Shown one piece after another: positions 11,490 to 23,264 of a stretch of 64,000 nucleotides of DNA. The number at the start of each line of letters is the position of its first letter. Within the stretch, counting starts at the first letter, position 1. The stretch comes from Symsagittifera roscoffensis (Eukaryota; Xenacoelomorpha; Acoela; Convolutidae): the NCBI RefSeq assembly GCF_963678635.1, contig NC_087062.1, positions 87,147,845 through 87,211,844 on the forward strand. Direction: 5' to 3'. Both the position numbers and the translations under genes were made by a program. Under the pieces are notes generated by a model. It was not told the origin of the DNA, made no database searches, and worked only from the letters and a program-made list of their open reading frames with translations.

Positions 11490-12080
11490 GTGAGAATCGG
11501 AAAATCAAAAAACCACGTGATGCGAGCTCAATTCCTTCAGGATATCAATCCGATCGAACAAAAAAGCCGAAGAATACCCATTCATCTACAAGAACGAGTG
11601 GAAGCGAAACTAAATAAACAAAAAGATCAAAAGCATATCAAAAAGCTTGATGAATTTTCAGACAAACAATTCATCAGCCCAATGGTCATAATGTTCAAAA
11701 AAGATCAAATAGCCAAACTTGCTCTAGAATCCAAGAAAATTAATAATTTCATACACAAAAAAAACACCAAATGACAAATATTGATTTTTTATTGGACAAA
11801 ATTGCACAAATTATCAAAGCGGATGAAAAACAGAAAGTTATCTTCACAGCCCTTGATTTTATTTTGCATATTCACAAATCCCGCGATAAGGAAATAAGAT
11901 CAAGGTAATTTCAGCTTGATAGGAGGAAAAGCTACAGGAACATACCATTTCCAAACGTGTTTCTAAGGCCTCACGGATATGCCGGCACAATTACAGAAGG
12001 CCATTTATCTCACATTAACAAATTGTGAAAATACGTTTGCTTACCTTGATGACATGCTAATGGTAACAAAAGATTCTTAA
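11490..12080 (+). pseudogene. Gypsy-like reverse transcriptase remnant (copy 2)
   Basis: Counterpart of 6751-7340 with the same frameshift at the KKNTK stop. The YLDD box is retained (FAYLDDMLMVTKDS, one substitution from copy 1). Confidence 0.75.
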
Positions 12081-12279
12081 TATACACACACACAACTAAT
12101 ACATTAAGTATTTAATAAACTGATTGACAAAAATGAACAATCTCACTGGAAAAAGGCAAGCTTGCGTGCGAACAAGTCAAGTGATTGGGTTAGAAAACAA
12201 GCAGCGAATCTTCAATACCACGACCACAAAAAAAATCAAAAGCAACCAAGCTCTGCCCCCCAAAAACTTTTGAACAGTT

Positions 12280-12810
12280 AAAAAGCGTCTTGATTCAATA
12301 AACCACTTACCTCGATACATCCCAAATCTTGCAAAAACAGCATCTACATTAAAACCACTGCCAATAAAATACTCAAAACAAACATTTCAACCAGAATATA
12401 GATACTCGGGTAGATTTTGACGCATCTGTATTTGGGGTAGGGGCTAGCTTAGAGCAGAACACAAGCGTAGGCTGGGTAGCATAAGCATACGCTTCAAGAT
12501 TCCTAAATTCACCAGAAAAGAAATAATTGGTGAATGAATTAGAACTATTAACCATTTGTTTGGGCCATCAAACTTTTCAAATGTTATCTTCAAGGAAAAA
12601 AATTCGCAGTCATTACAGATCACCAAGCTTTGATAAGCGTTTAACGCCAGAGAACAATCAAAGACTAGCCAAAGTAGGCTCACTAGGTAGATCGATAGAT
12701 TAATACCATTAACATTTGAGATCAAACACATAGCAGGAACAAAGATGGGACTAATAGACTATGTGTCCAGAAACCCGGTAGGATTAGCTCTACCCACCCC
12801 TCCCCAACGA
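12280..12810 (+). pseudogene. Gypsy-like RNase H remnant (copy 2)
   Basis: Counterpart of 7540-8070, with the same in-frame stops inside the FDASVFGVGASLEQ...NELELL region and the same DYVSRNP tether. A 4-bp deletion relative to copy 1 lies just upstream, near 12247. Confidence 0.7.
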
Positions 12811-12993
12811 GTACGACGAGGAATTTGTTTTTCGCGTCAATTAACTCTTTTATTTCAAACAATGAATTGATTGACAACGTGAAAGCGCGCGGAATATAAG
12901 ATGAACGAAACAGCTCAATGAACATGTCAAGGGCAATTCACACATTCAAAACATAACACAGGCGGTCATTCAATTCAGAACGGAAAAAATCAC

Positions 12994-13455
12994 TTGACCA
13001 ATTTCACTTTTCAAAATCAGCAGACAAGATTGATGAATAAGCAGATTATCAATTTCTTGACAAAACCCGAAGTCAAGAACGAAACAAGGAGAGGACAAAA
13101 TCATGAAAACGGATTCATCCCTGATAGTGCACGGACCAGAGGAGAAGGCAGTTCGTCGAACATAACCCCCATACGACGCAAACCGACAATTACTTGGAGA
13201 GGAGATTCCGACCGGGAAGAGAGCCTATCAGACCCACGCTGGTATAGAGGGACGCCAAAAAACAACTTACGAACGCTGAACAACTCATCCCAGGACAACA
13301 AGCCCGTTACCTACAACAACAAGATCGCCACACGATATAAAAGAGGCCACACAAGATACACTAACGCAAAATGCAGATTCAAAAACCTGCGAAAAACGAA
13401 CCACACCCGGCCGGATAAACAGCCAAAAGGTCAGCGAATCAAATTCCGCCGATAA
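12994..13455 (+). other. 153-codon open frame in linker (copy 2)
   Basis: Copy of 8257-8718, differing by a few substitutions and no stop. No domain recognised. Confidence 0.3.
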
Positions 13456-13756
13456 GACCTGTAGCCCACCAAAAACGAAGGAAACCGAAAAGGGTTGAGA
13501 GAAAAGAGAATCAGCAACACAGACGAAAAAACTCAAACCTCGAAAAATATGCAATCCCAGGGAGAGCTCACAGTGGAGGTCAACGAGCAGTACGAATACT
13601 TCGTTAGTAAAGTCCACCCTCAACAAGTTGGCTCAGAAGAAACGTCACCCAACGAGGCACCGCCAACAACGTCCAACAGTCAAATAGCAAGTGTCGTAAA
13701 AATACAGACAAAGCCACCGCAACGGAGATAGAAGAGGGCACATCTCTTTACCAAAA

Positions 13757-14920
13757 AAGACTGCAATAGTCATGGGGTTCAAATGTATTTTCGCGGCCAC
13801 CAGCAAGGAGGAAACATCAAACCGATAGTAAAGTTTGTCCAAAAACTCGACTGGGAGGCGCTACGAATCGCATATGGCGATTACTGGTATTATGTTTGAA
13901 ACAGGCTGCACGTCAAGGACGACTTGGTACTTATAGACGAACGGATCATCATCCCGCAGCAGTTGCGCCAAGTAATTCTGGATAGTTTTTATTTGACGCA
14001 CCCGGGAGCGGTGGCAATGCTGGACATGAGTGAAAACATCTGATTCCCGCACATTCACCGCACAATCGTCCAAATGGCCCAAAACTGCCGACAATGAACA
14101 GAGCAAGATCGGAAAAACCTGATGTATCCGCCCTTCCAACCAGCAGATCTTCAATGTTGGTCAGAAAGCGAAGTCAAGATCACAAAAGAACCAATAAAAA
14201 ATCTTCCAGCACACTGGAGCTTGTCCCCAAAAGGAGGGTAAGCGTCGAAGAAAAGAAACACAGACATCGAACAACCAAACGCTCCTCAAAATGAAACGTT
14301 TCGGGAAGATGAAGAAACAGGCCTAATTATGAAGATAACCCGGAAAAACAACAACAACCTAAGCGGGACGCAGAAGCTTCTGAGAAGAAACGTATGGCAA
14401 AGCCACAAAGAGGACGCGCGGTAAACCAAATCCCAGTCAGGCAAAAGGCATGACGTTGAAACCTGCCGACAGCAAGGGAACCGAAACAGAGGTTTCATCA
14501 AGCGACGAATGGTCATCCGCCGCCTCAGAAAACACGGCAAACCTCTCCAAAATGCCAGAACACGAAAACAACATCATCACCACAAGCTGAACTAAGCGCG
14601 GAATCGACAAGGAAGTCCGCACAGCACATACGAGCCACCCTCACATCAGCAATCCAATCCCATTAACATCAGCCATCCAATCCCTTTAACTCGCCTCGAA
14701 ATGTCTCCATTGCGTCACCAGATAAAAAGCAGCCAGATCACAAGTATCAAAAAGCTTATTCAAGAAATGGAGTTCGAGCAAGATTCCCCGGAATTTGTCG
14801 CCTGCATAAAATGCCTCGAAACAATCAAACCCAAAAGAAAATTTTGTGACACAACCATAGTAATTGACTTGGTCTCACGATCTGAGAGCCCTAAAAAGAT
14901 TGCCAAGGCAACTTATTGAA
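13757..14920 (+). pseudogene. Integrase remnant and 3' tail of pol (copy 2, native 3' context)
   Basis: The HHCC-like segment DDLVLIDERI...LTHPGAVAM is followed here by VQMAQNCRQ and a stop where CxxC would be completed, then by weak blocks with many frame changes up to about 14920. One block reads LIMKITRKNNNNLSG, reminiscent of a Gypsy polyprotein C-terminus. No DDE catalytic core can be followed in any frame. This stretch is outside the tandem duplication from 14077 on and connects the relic to its 3' LTR. Confidence 0.5.
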
Positions 14921-15204
14921 TGAGGAGACCAACAGAATAACACGAGAAGGTTTACGAGGAGGACGGCACTCAAATAGCGCTGGCAACAACAACGAAAGAA
15001 GAAAAGGTAACAACAACGACAAATGCAGTTGCCACAACACACCCACAGGAAGCAATAAAGATAAGGAACAAAATTGAAGAGGAACAATCAAATTAGGCGA
15101 GCAGTCCTACGGGGACTATAAAATTCCAGTCCCAAAGGGACTATAAAACTCAAATTTTGGTCCCACGGGGACGATAAACTCAATTTATTTTTCACAAGGG
15201 GGAA

Positions 15205-15452
15205 TGTCATCCGGCCGGATTGGTATGAGCCAGTACTACATTATTATATCTCTTTATTATGTAAACTTAACTTATCACATACCAGGTTGATGGCCTTGAC
15301 TGATGATAAATAAGACCATATGGCTGAGCAATAATGTTCAGTTGATGTGAATTCATAATTATGTTTAGTTCTTTTTCTCAACCAACGTTACTTAGATAGA
15401 TTTAGCCAATCCGTTCGGATTCTATAAAGAACTCATACATTACGTTATGACA
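15205..15452 (+). repeat. 3' long terminal repeat of the Gypsy-like relic
   Basis: The sequence runs from TGTCATCCGG to CGTTATGACA, giving a 6-bp terminal inverted repeat TGTCAT/ATGACA with canonical TG...CA ends. It is preceded directly by the purine tract acaagggggaa, a good polypurine tract for plus-strand priming. Length is 248 bp. No second LTR with this start was found upstream of 4602, so the element is 5'-truncated. Confidence 0.75.
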
Positions 15453-16035
15453 AGAGCTCAGAAAATCAATTTGGTCAACCTAAAAAAAAGGTCGACAAAA
15501 TTTTTGATTTTTTTTTGAAAATCTGATTTTCTTAAATACAATATACTGTCCAAAGTTTTCACGACATTTCAAAAAACAAATTTGGAGTTTTAACTTAATT
15601 TAATTTCAAATCAAATTCAAGTTAAGTCAAATAGTTTGATAAAACATCCGCTTTTAAATTCTTATTTTTTAAAAAAAATAAATGCAGGGCATTTGTTCAT
15701 TCAATTTTGACCTCTAAAGTGTTATTGCTCAAGTGCAAACTGATGTTTCTTTCTCCCTTTTTGGAGTTTAAAGTCTGAATTGAAGGGGGGAGGTAGGGGG
15801 ATGGGGAACTCCAATATGAAAATTCAATTCCAAACTGCGTGCAATAAATGTTCATACAGACAGATTTCTATTTGGTTCGTGTTATCTGAGGAAAATTTTA
15901 GTCTCATAAATCATGCTAGGTATACGCAAAATTTTTAAAATTTTGATCATTTTAATTATATAATTAATTATAATAATATATTTTAGTTGAAATATTAACT
16001 TCATCTCAATTATATAAAAAAAAATGGTGACTTAC
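15453..16035 (-). other. Intronic DNA downstream of channel exon 2
   Basis: AT-rich with long A and T runs and a purine/pyrimidine patch (ggggggaggtaggggg near 15786). No coding exon with splice signals was recognised on the minus strand, and the boundary with the LTR is at 15452. Confidence 0.5.
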
Positions 16036-16191
16036 TGGGTGAGTTTTGAGACGAGACTTTTGCGGAGTGGGTTGGAGTTGCAGACTGAGACACTGGGGAA
16101 GGTGGACTCCGTACTCCTCACCAGAGAGATATGGGTTTTCACTTCATACTCCAGATACTGTGTCACTAGCACTGACATCTGGTAAGTAAAC
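16036..16191 (-). CDS. DEG/ENaC-family channel, exon 2 (post-TM1 finger/palm start)
   Basis: This minus-strand exon has acceptor gtctgctctgcag and donor gtaagt, phase 2 at both ends. It continues the frame of exon 1 and supplies residues about 120-171. After the first membrane helix it reads YLEYEVKTHISLV and then FPSVSVCNSNPLRKS (residues 151-165), matching the family signature FPAVTxCNxNPxR that opens the extracellular domain of degenerins, ENaCs and ASICs. These are trimeric, amiloride-sensitive sodium channels of the plasma membrane. Later extracellular exons and TM2 are not found between here and the retroelement relic. A next exon must start with one leftover base. Confidence 0.8.
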
Positions 16192-17028
16192 CTGCAGAGC
16201 AGACGAACAGTCACTTAAGTTATAGTCCATTGAGCAGCACTAACCCAGGGGAGGGGTCAGCAGGCTTTGGATAGAATCTTAACCCAACTGTTCCCAACCC
16301 CACCCCCCCCCCCACCCTAACCGAAACGAAACTAAAAGGGAGGTGGATCATTACTAGATACAATTTTCGTATATCCTTAAGTTTTTAACAAACCCCCTCC
16401 CCTGATATGTTACTTTGTAACGAATCCCCCATATTAAGAATGAATTGAACTGTGTTGAGCATATACGAATTTGTAGCTTGTAACGAAATACCTCCCCTTT
16501 TTTACAAGAGGGGGATATTAACAAGATCCAATGGATAGTAGCAAGGAACGAAACTTAAACCACATTTATACAATAAATGAGTAGCATTGAAGCAATAGAA
16601 AAATTAAAAATTCTTTCTATATCTAAAGTTAAATCTTTGCTTCTTGATAACATGATCGTTCTTAAAGCTTTCAACTAAACAAACTACTACAGTTTTTAGA
16701 TAATAAAAACACCATCCGGACCAGTAGCAGATTGGAGGGGGGACAAAATTCCAGTTATTTTTTTCCTTAATTTCCTTCAGCCAAAAGTCAGTTGGAGTCA
16801 GAAAAAAATTTTGCTTAAGCGTATTTGGCTACATTTTACAATTACTTAATTGCATTTTAAGCTAGCAAAGCGATTTCAAATAACAATAATATATCAATCA
16901 ATATCAATTTGCGTTAGTATAAACTATTTACAGAAAAGTTGTTTGTATAGAACAGTGCCTACTTTGTTTGATATAAGACCCGTACCATCCTGTGCTAATC
17001 TATGAACGTTAAGTTAATTTGAACTCAC
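16192..17028 (-). other. Intron 1 of the DEG/ENaC gene
   Basis: An 837-bp GT-AG intron between exon 1 and exon 2. It contains an 11-base C run (16303-16313) and several C-rich/G-rich patches (around 16387-16512), including a gggggatattaacaag motif also seen in the hairpin at 5590. No gene inside. Confidence 0.7.
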
Positions 17029-17387
17029 ACGCCGGTTAATCCAACATAAGCAAGTATCCAGAAGAATACCCAGAAAACACTAGTTGAAGCCACAATCTCT
17101 GGAATTAGAGACTCGCCCATGATTCCCAGCGCTGACCGAATCCCCATCCATTTCGAGGGTTTCTTCTTCTTTTTAGCGACTACCAGTGCTCTTCCCAATT
17201 CTGTGCATTTGGAATCGCGCGCAGTAGAACTTGCGGCAGAGTCTGGGGATTGATCTCCCAACTTTCCGATCGATTGAATTTCGGTCGCCCAGTGGGACTT
17301 GTTGGCGGACAAAGAGGAGTAAACAGGAGGATCTTCGGGGTCATTCTGCGAATATTTGCGGGAGGGACCTACCCGATTTGGGTCCAT
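17029..17387 (-). CDS. DEG/ENaC-family channel, exon 1 (cytoplasmic N-terminus and TM1)
   Basis: Starts at the first in-frame ATG (17387), with an in-frame TAA 36 bases before it. Encodes 119 codons plus two bases, then the donor gtgagt. Residues 1-80 are a Ser/Pro/Lys-rich cytoplasmic tail with a KKKKK run (72-76). Residues about 99-118 (AST...FWVFFWILAYVGL) form the first transmembrane helix. The pre-TM1 segment, MGESLIPEIVAS, aligns by position with the family's gating HG motif, but the His-Gly pair itself is not there (Ser-Leu). The exon 1-2 join is phase-consistent and restores homology, which supports the family call. No close orthologue can be named without a search. Confidence 0.75.
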
Positions 17388-20080
17388 TTTGCCGAGCAAT
17401 TGATTCGGTTCCTTAAATAATTGTTAATATGTACAGCTGATTTGGGTCAGATATAAGTTATTGACTACTGATAGAAACCATAATCAAGAAAATTTAAAGT
17501 TTAAAAATAGGTTTTTAAAACTTCCACAAGTTTTTAGAGAAAATAACAGAAAATGATTCGCATGAAGTAGCTTGGAATGACATCAGAAATTGAATAGTTT
17601 TTTGCGAGAAAGAAAAATCGTTTTAATTATCGTTTATTGAAAGAACCAATAGTCAAAATGCAAAAACCTACAGAAAAACATAAAAATTAACGTAAGTATC
17701 GACTCAATTTTAATACAAAGGTTTTGCTAACGATTCAATAAGATAAAATCAACTCTTTTTTACCAAATTGAAAAGGGTTGTAGGGCCAAATTAATTGACT
17801 TTTCTTTTCTGTGAAATTATTGTATAATCAGCAAATAATCTGTACATCGATAATCAACTTTTTTCATTTTTTACCTGTATTTAACCTGCATTTAGTCTAA
17901 ATATAAAATGTATGTAATAAATTGATTGTATTGTCCAGCCAGTCTAAACCTAGCTTAATTTTTTATGAAAAACTTTCCAAAAGTTTGTAAAGAAAAAAAA
18001 ACTCCCTGTGTTATGGTGAGTTGAACTCACTTGAGAGATATTTATCGCAAGCTACAAGTTTAAGGAGATGACTATAAGATTTTGCAACACTATCAGCGCA
18101 ATTTTGTAAAACAAACCTGCGCATCAAATTAGAAAAATTAACTTAGAACAGTTAGGTCAGCTGCAAGGTATTTCTATATTACTGGTCTTAAAAGTTTCTT
18201 TTTCAGATAAAACATCAGCACAACTTTTTAGCTCAAAATGAAAATACTATTTTGAATATTTTTCAATACACTTATTTGTCTGACGAGTGAGCGTGCCGAA
18301 GGATTCAGTAAATAACCTGTATATATTATGTATATACTCCGTATTAAATCTGTATATAGTTGGTATGTATCGTATATATAATCTGTATATACATTGTAGA
18401 TAACATGTAATGACTTGTAGATAATTTGTGTATTATGTTTACAAAAAGTATACGATAAAAATATATACGACAATTATATTAACCAAATATATCTGCAAAA
18501 TGTTTCAAAAAAGCTTTCTACTGCGTATATTTTTCATATAGTCATTACCAAAACACACTTAAACTATTTTTATGTCTCAAATTTTAGGCAGACTCTATAC
18601 AGATCGCATACATCTAAAATTTACTCACAGGTTATCTTTAGGTTATAGACAGATTATGAACACAGATCTGAGAAAAAAAATAAAAAACCGTTTACAAAAA
18701 CAGTTTATTTCATATTAGGAAACAATACTTAGAAAGCGAAATTAATTTTTTTTTGCATTTGCTAACAACTCAACTTGCCAACAAGTTTTTTGTAAACTTC
18801 TATGATTGAAGATGATCGCATTTTCTCTGAAAGAAATGTATAAAAAAATTAAAACTCTGATTAACACTAAAATCTACAAAGTCATTTCAGTTGCAGTTTT
18901 TTAACCTAAAATGCTGCAGTTTGAAAGTTTCAATGAAAAAATTTTTGTGAGATTAGACTACAGTAAGAAAACAAAAAAATCTCACAAACCTTTGACTACA
19001 GTAAAAAAAACAAAAAAAAAACAATAAGCAGGATTACTAATTAGTCACTTTCAGTTTTTTTAAAAAAAATATTTTTTTGGACCAACTTTACTTTCATTTT
19101 TACTTACTAGAGTCTAATTGTGTTCATTACTTTTCATTCGTTTTTTTAATGTTAGTTTTGAAATTTTAAGAAGAGCAAATTCTTGTTTAGATTTCAGTTT
19201 TTTTCTGGACACCAAGATCTATACTTAGGTAAGCCTGTAGATTTTTGTCGCTGCTGGTTAACTTGCTCAAAAAAATAAACAAGTGACCAAACTTACAAAA
19301 AATCACAGAGTCTCCGCAATTGAATATATAATTTTGTTGAACAAAACTTTTGTTTTCTGTTTTTTTTCTATTTTTCTCTCAACAGTAATGTGTTTTTTGA
19401 TAGTTAATAAATGATTAAAATTTTTATTGAAGAAGTTCGACGACAAATAAAGGAAACAACCAAAGTAAAAATTTTAAATTTTAATGCAACATTGAAAATT
19501 TTATTTTTTGTCTTTATTGTCCAGAGTCTCCGGATATGAAACTAGACGAAGGAAGCGAGATTAAATATTCTGCAAGAAAAACCGATTTCCGGAACACACG
19601 CTACTTCGCTAAAACAACTTTCATGCGATATCAATATTTTTTAATGATTTTGCGAAAAGAAAATTTTTAAAATTGCAGTTCATTTAGAAATTAGGCGGCG
19701 AATGAGCTCCAAATTGTTTCAAAGTTTTGATAATTGATAATTGAAAATTCTTGTAATCATGGCAGCGAACAATTGAATAGCTTTGTTGCAGTTAGTTCTT
19801 TAGTCTGGTGCTAATGAGTTTTAGATTTCAAAGAGAATTTTTACTCGATTGTTTTTTCGTATCGCTGAAGTAAAATTCTAAAACTTTTGCTAATTTTGAA
19901 ACTTTAACAGTTTTATTTTTTTTGCGATTCGCTAGTGGGTTATCTGTAGGATGGTAGCCTGCTGAAAGATAATCCGTACATTTTTTCTTGCTTTGTAGAT
20001 TGAGCTATTTGTCTTATGGAATTTAGTCGTTGTCAAGTTCCTTGAGCCGAAACAAGCCTATCTTACAATTTCATTTTATG
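17388..20080. other. Intergenic AT-rich DNA upstream of the channel gene
   Basis: No convincing coding sequence on either strand. It holds a degenerate tgtatata-type array (18300-18430) and a local direct repeat of gactacagtaa plus an A-rich tract (18957 and 18993). A promoter for the minus-strand channel gene must be in its left part, but no TATA or initiator motif is clear. Confidence 0.5.
18300..18430. repeat. Degenerate atctgtatata tandem repeat
   Basis: Units of about 20-25 bases built on (a/t)tctgtatata recur five to six times with substitutions. The minus-strand frame through it reads a repetitive IYTDxIY-type peptide, an artefact of the repeat. Confidence 0.55.
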
Positions 20081-20083
20081 AAA

Positions 20084-20283
20084 AAAAGCTTATCATACAG
20101 ATTCATACAATTTCGTGCACTGAAAAAATTGTTTTAGAGAGCAAAATAAGCAAAGTTTAATAATATGCAATTTTTGCCATATTCTGGAAATGAATAACAA
20201 TTTTTTTTCCATACTTCTGAATATAAAAGTTGCACGAAATAGCAGAACAGTTTTTTGGCTATGAAATTGTATCATAAAATTTT
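20084..20283. repeat. MITE-like fold-back with TATCATACAATTTC-type ends
   Basis: The left end reads ttatcatacagattcatacaatttcg, and the right end carries the inverse, atgaaattgtatcataaa. The interior is AT-rich and non-coding. Related ends recur at 21138, 21180, 22928, 23265 and (inverted) 23358, so this is one member of a small family. Confidence 0.5.
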
Positions 20284-21339
20284 TTTCCATATACTTTGAA
20301 ATTGAATGCTAAGTATTTTTTTTTGAAATTGTATGCTCGCATAAAATTTGATATTGTTACTGTCATCCGATATTTACTAATTAAGGAATTTTTGTCAACA
20401 GAAAAACTGTCTTTTTTGTGACAGTTACCGCGCAGATAAACTGTATTTGGTGACAATACCCATGTCAGTTAACGTTAACATTTTCACGCAGAATTATATA
20501 ACTGAAACATAACTTTTGGTATATGGATGAAAACTTTTACTGTGAAGTTTTCGGTGCTAGCATATGAAAACTCAAAATTAGCATATGAAAACTCAAAATT
20601 CATGGTAATGTTTATAAAAAAACACTTGCTTGTACTTGTAGATTTTTTGGATAAAATACTCAACCAGACCAAGTTATAGACACAATAAGTCAAACTTTAT
20701 ATGCAATTGTTTTCTTCGCAAAATGTTTAATTGAGCACATGAGCTAGTTAGAAACTAAAAAGGTATGAAAAAAAGTTACATCAAATTTTTGAGTCAAATT
20801 TCCTATTTTTGTGATGCCGGAATTGTTTGTTGCGTTTTTTTTCCATGGCCTCCGTATAGAAATTGCATAATAGGCTTTTTTTTTCTCGTATGGACGTCAG
20901 CCCGGCTATTTTGCAACACGTGTTATGGCATTGATTCAATTATTGCTTTCTAGCTTCCAGAACGAACTTTTTATCGCAGTTACACGATAAATGCACTTTA
21001 CATGGACAAATTTCAATTATTGCTTTAAGCTCCTAAAACGTTTTTCGAACTAATTTTTCGATTATCTGTTTAAACGGTTTCAATTTACGCTCATTTTTGG
21101 TTGAGTACCCGCGTTGACGTCAATAAATAAAAAAATTCCTATCATACAATTTCATGTGTGGAGCCTATGGAAAAAATGTCTATCCTACAATTTTCATAGA
21201 AAAAAATTGTATGACAAACATTTTTCAATCAACTTTTTTTTGGAAAAATTTCTTAAATTCATTACGAGGCCAAACTGTGCACTGGATAGGAGCACAATAT
21301 TGTGTCTGTATGTTCCTGGATTCCAGAGACAAGTCTTAA

Positions 21340-22820
21340 AATATGTTCCAAAATGTAAGTGAATTCCTTAAACAAAATTTCAGTGGATTCCGCATAAATA
21401 TACTTGTAACGTAAATTTTGTCGGCACATTTATTTTGTTGTGGATTCCGCAACAAGCAAATATAGCAAGTTGTTCTGGATTCCGCAACTGTAAGTGGATT
21501 CAGCAAAAAGTAAGCGGAATCCGCAAATGTAAATGGATTCCGCAAACAGTAAGTGGATTCCGAATTTTGTTCAATACTGAACTAGCAATGCGGAATTTAA
21601 AAGCAAAGATTTAACCATTGTCAGCGGAATCCACGAATAAATCCTAAAACATTGGTTACCTAAATCGGTGGATATCATTTTAGTATTTTGGAAACACAAC
21701 ACCGAATAGTTTCATTATTTGAATCATTGAGTTGAGAGTGTATGGTACACACAGCATATCGACAAATGCGGTAAGTATTTTGGATTGCGTCAATCCCAAA
21801 TACTGATTTTGGAAGCATAATGCCGAATAAATGCAGTAGTTGTAGTCATTGGAATGAGAGTGGATGGAAACACAACACACAGCATATCGCCAAATTAGGT
21901 TAGTATTTGGGATCCATTTTTTTTCCATCGAGCCCAAAAACTTGTCAGTATTTGGGATTGATGGAATCCCTAAAACTGGAATAATATGGAATAAATATGG
22001 AATATATCCATTATTTGGAGTCATTAGGTTGAGAGTAAGTAGAAACCCAACGCATAGCAACCGTCGAATAAGTTCAGTACTTGAGATTTCATCGATCCCA
22101 AATACTGGTCAGTAATTGGGATTCCATTAATCCCAAACACTGATCTACTCTCGTAAATTTCTCTTCTAGCAAATTTCTATTCTAGTCATTTAAATTTCCT
22201 AAGTCATCGATTTAGTTCAGTATTTGAGTTTTCATCGATGTCATTCTATTCTAGTAAATTATATTTCCCAAGTCGTCGAATTAGTTCAGTATTTGGGATT
22301 GCATCGATCCCAAATACTGGTAAGTAATTGCAAATTCATTAATCCCAAACACTGATCTATTCAAGTAAATTTCTATTCTAGCAAATGTCTATTCTAGTGA
22401 AATCAAATCATGTATTTAAAAGATATAATTTTACAGGCTACTCTAAATAAAAATATATATAAAGGGAATCCGCAAACAAAATGCGGATTCCACTTACAAT
22501 TTGCGGATTCCACTTACAATTTGCGGATTCCACTTACAGTTGCCGATTCCGCAACGGCTCAATTTAACAATACAAATGCGATACAAATGTTTTATCATTT
22601 TTTTTTTGTGGATTCCACAAACTGTTCTGATTCCGCAAATACAGTTGCGGATTCCGCAAATTCGCCTATTTTCGAACGATTTTGAGCGGTACAATGATTT
22701 AGGTATTTGTTTATGGAATCTAAAACAGCATAGAAGATCAAAGAAAAGTAGCAATGTTTCGGATTCCGCAACAAATCTGATTTTGGCCTGTTGCGGGTTT
22801 CGCTTACAATGCAGAGAATG
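21340..22820. repeat. Dispersed GTGGATTCCGCAA / TTGCGGATTCCAC motif cluster
   Basis: More than fifteen occurrences of ggattccgcaa or its variants lie at 21377-21620 and 22465-22800, in direct and inverted orientation, sometimes only 18-20 bases apart (three in a row at 22480-22545). A further occurrence in a similar context is at 25742. They surround the tandem array at 21.7-22.3 kb. Confidence 0.6.
21690..22330. repeat. Diverged tandem repeats, ~120-160-bp units
   Basis: A unit containing gagagt(g/a), acacaacacacagcatat, a c(g/t)aat-ggt stretch and atttgggatt...atcccaaatactgat is repeated about four to five times with strong divergence. Starts of the gagagt block are at about 21733, 21854 and 22031. 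The later part consists of tttgggattxxatxxatcccaaa inverted motifs near 22110, 22290 and 22340. Confidence 0.6.
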
Positions 22821-23264
22821 CACAGTTTGGCCTCGTAATGTTAGTTTAAATTGCAAACAAAACAAATTGATGGCAGTTTTGGATACATGAGAGCAACTTT
22901 GGCATCGAGTTTTTTCAAATCAAAAAAATGCTTATCATACAATTTCATATATGGAGTTTTTTTGATATGCATTTTTTCATAGAAAACACATTACAAGTTT
23001 GAAGTCAAAAATTTTTCAACCCTTTTTTGGTTTCAAACTTGCTTCTCTGCTTAAATATACAATTAACAGAAAAAACAGTTTCCTGAAAAATTTGAAATTT
23101 TGTGTTTATAACGTAGTCCACGTTGAGTTCTTCACCCAAAAATTCAAAAATCCCAAGCAGTGTATTTTTTTATTAACGCACATTTATTAACACATTTTCT
23201 GTTTTCGAATGCTAAAATAAATTTGAATTAAAAAAAGTTAGTACTTTCAATTATGAAGTAAATG

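Larger units (their letters stand above)
9341..14076 (+). repeat. Tandem duplication unit 2 (4736 bp)
   Basis: This is the second copy of the block at 4602-9340. Unlike unit 1 it continues at its right end into original downstream sequence (14077 onward, ...caaatg/gcccaaaactgcc), which leads to the element's 3' LTR. It is therefore the copy in native 3' context, and unit 1 is the one followed by a new junction. Confidence 0.93.
4602..15452 (+). mobile_element. 5'-truncated, internally duplicated Ty3/Gypsy-like LTR retrotransposon relic
   Basis: The domains read nucleocapsid, protease, RT, RNase H, integrase fragment, polypurine tract, LTR, all on the plus strand. The whole protein-bearing part is duplicated in tandem. 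It appears to sit inside a host intron on the opposite strand, between the DEG/ENaC exons (16-17.4 kb) and the LDL-A exon (2 kb), if those are one gene. Confidence 0.8.

Noticed and set aside
17231-17416. 61-codon plus-strand frame
   Set aside because: Antisense shadow of the DEG/ENaC first exon.
22465-22560. CRISPR-like array
   Set aside because: Three short direct repeats 18-20 bases apart, in a eukaryotic intergenic region. The motif also occurs inverted and irregularly spaced, with no cas genes.
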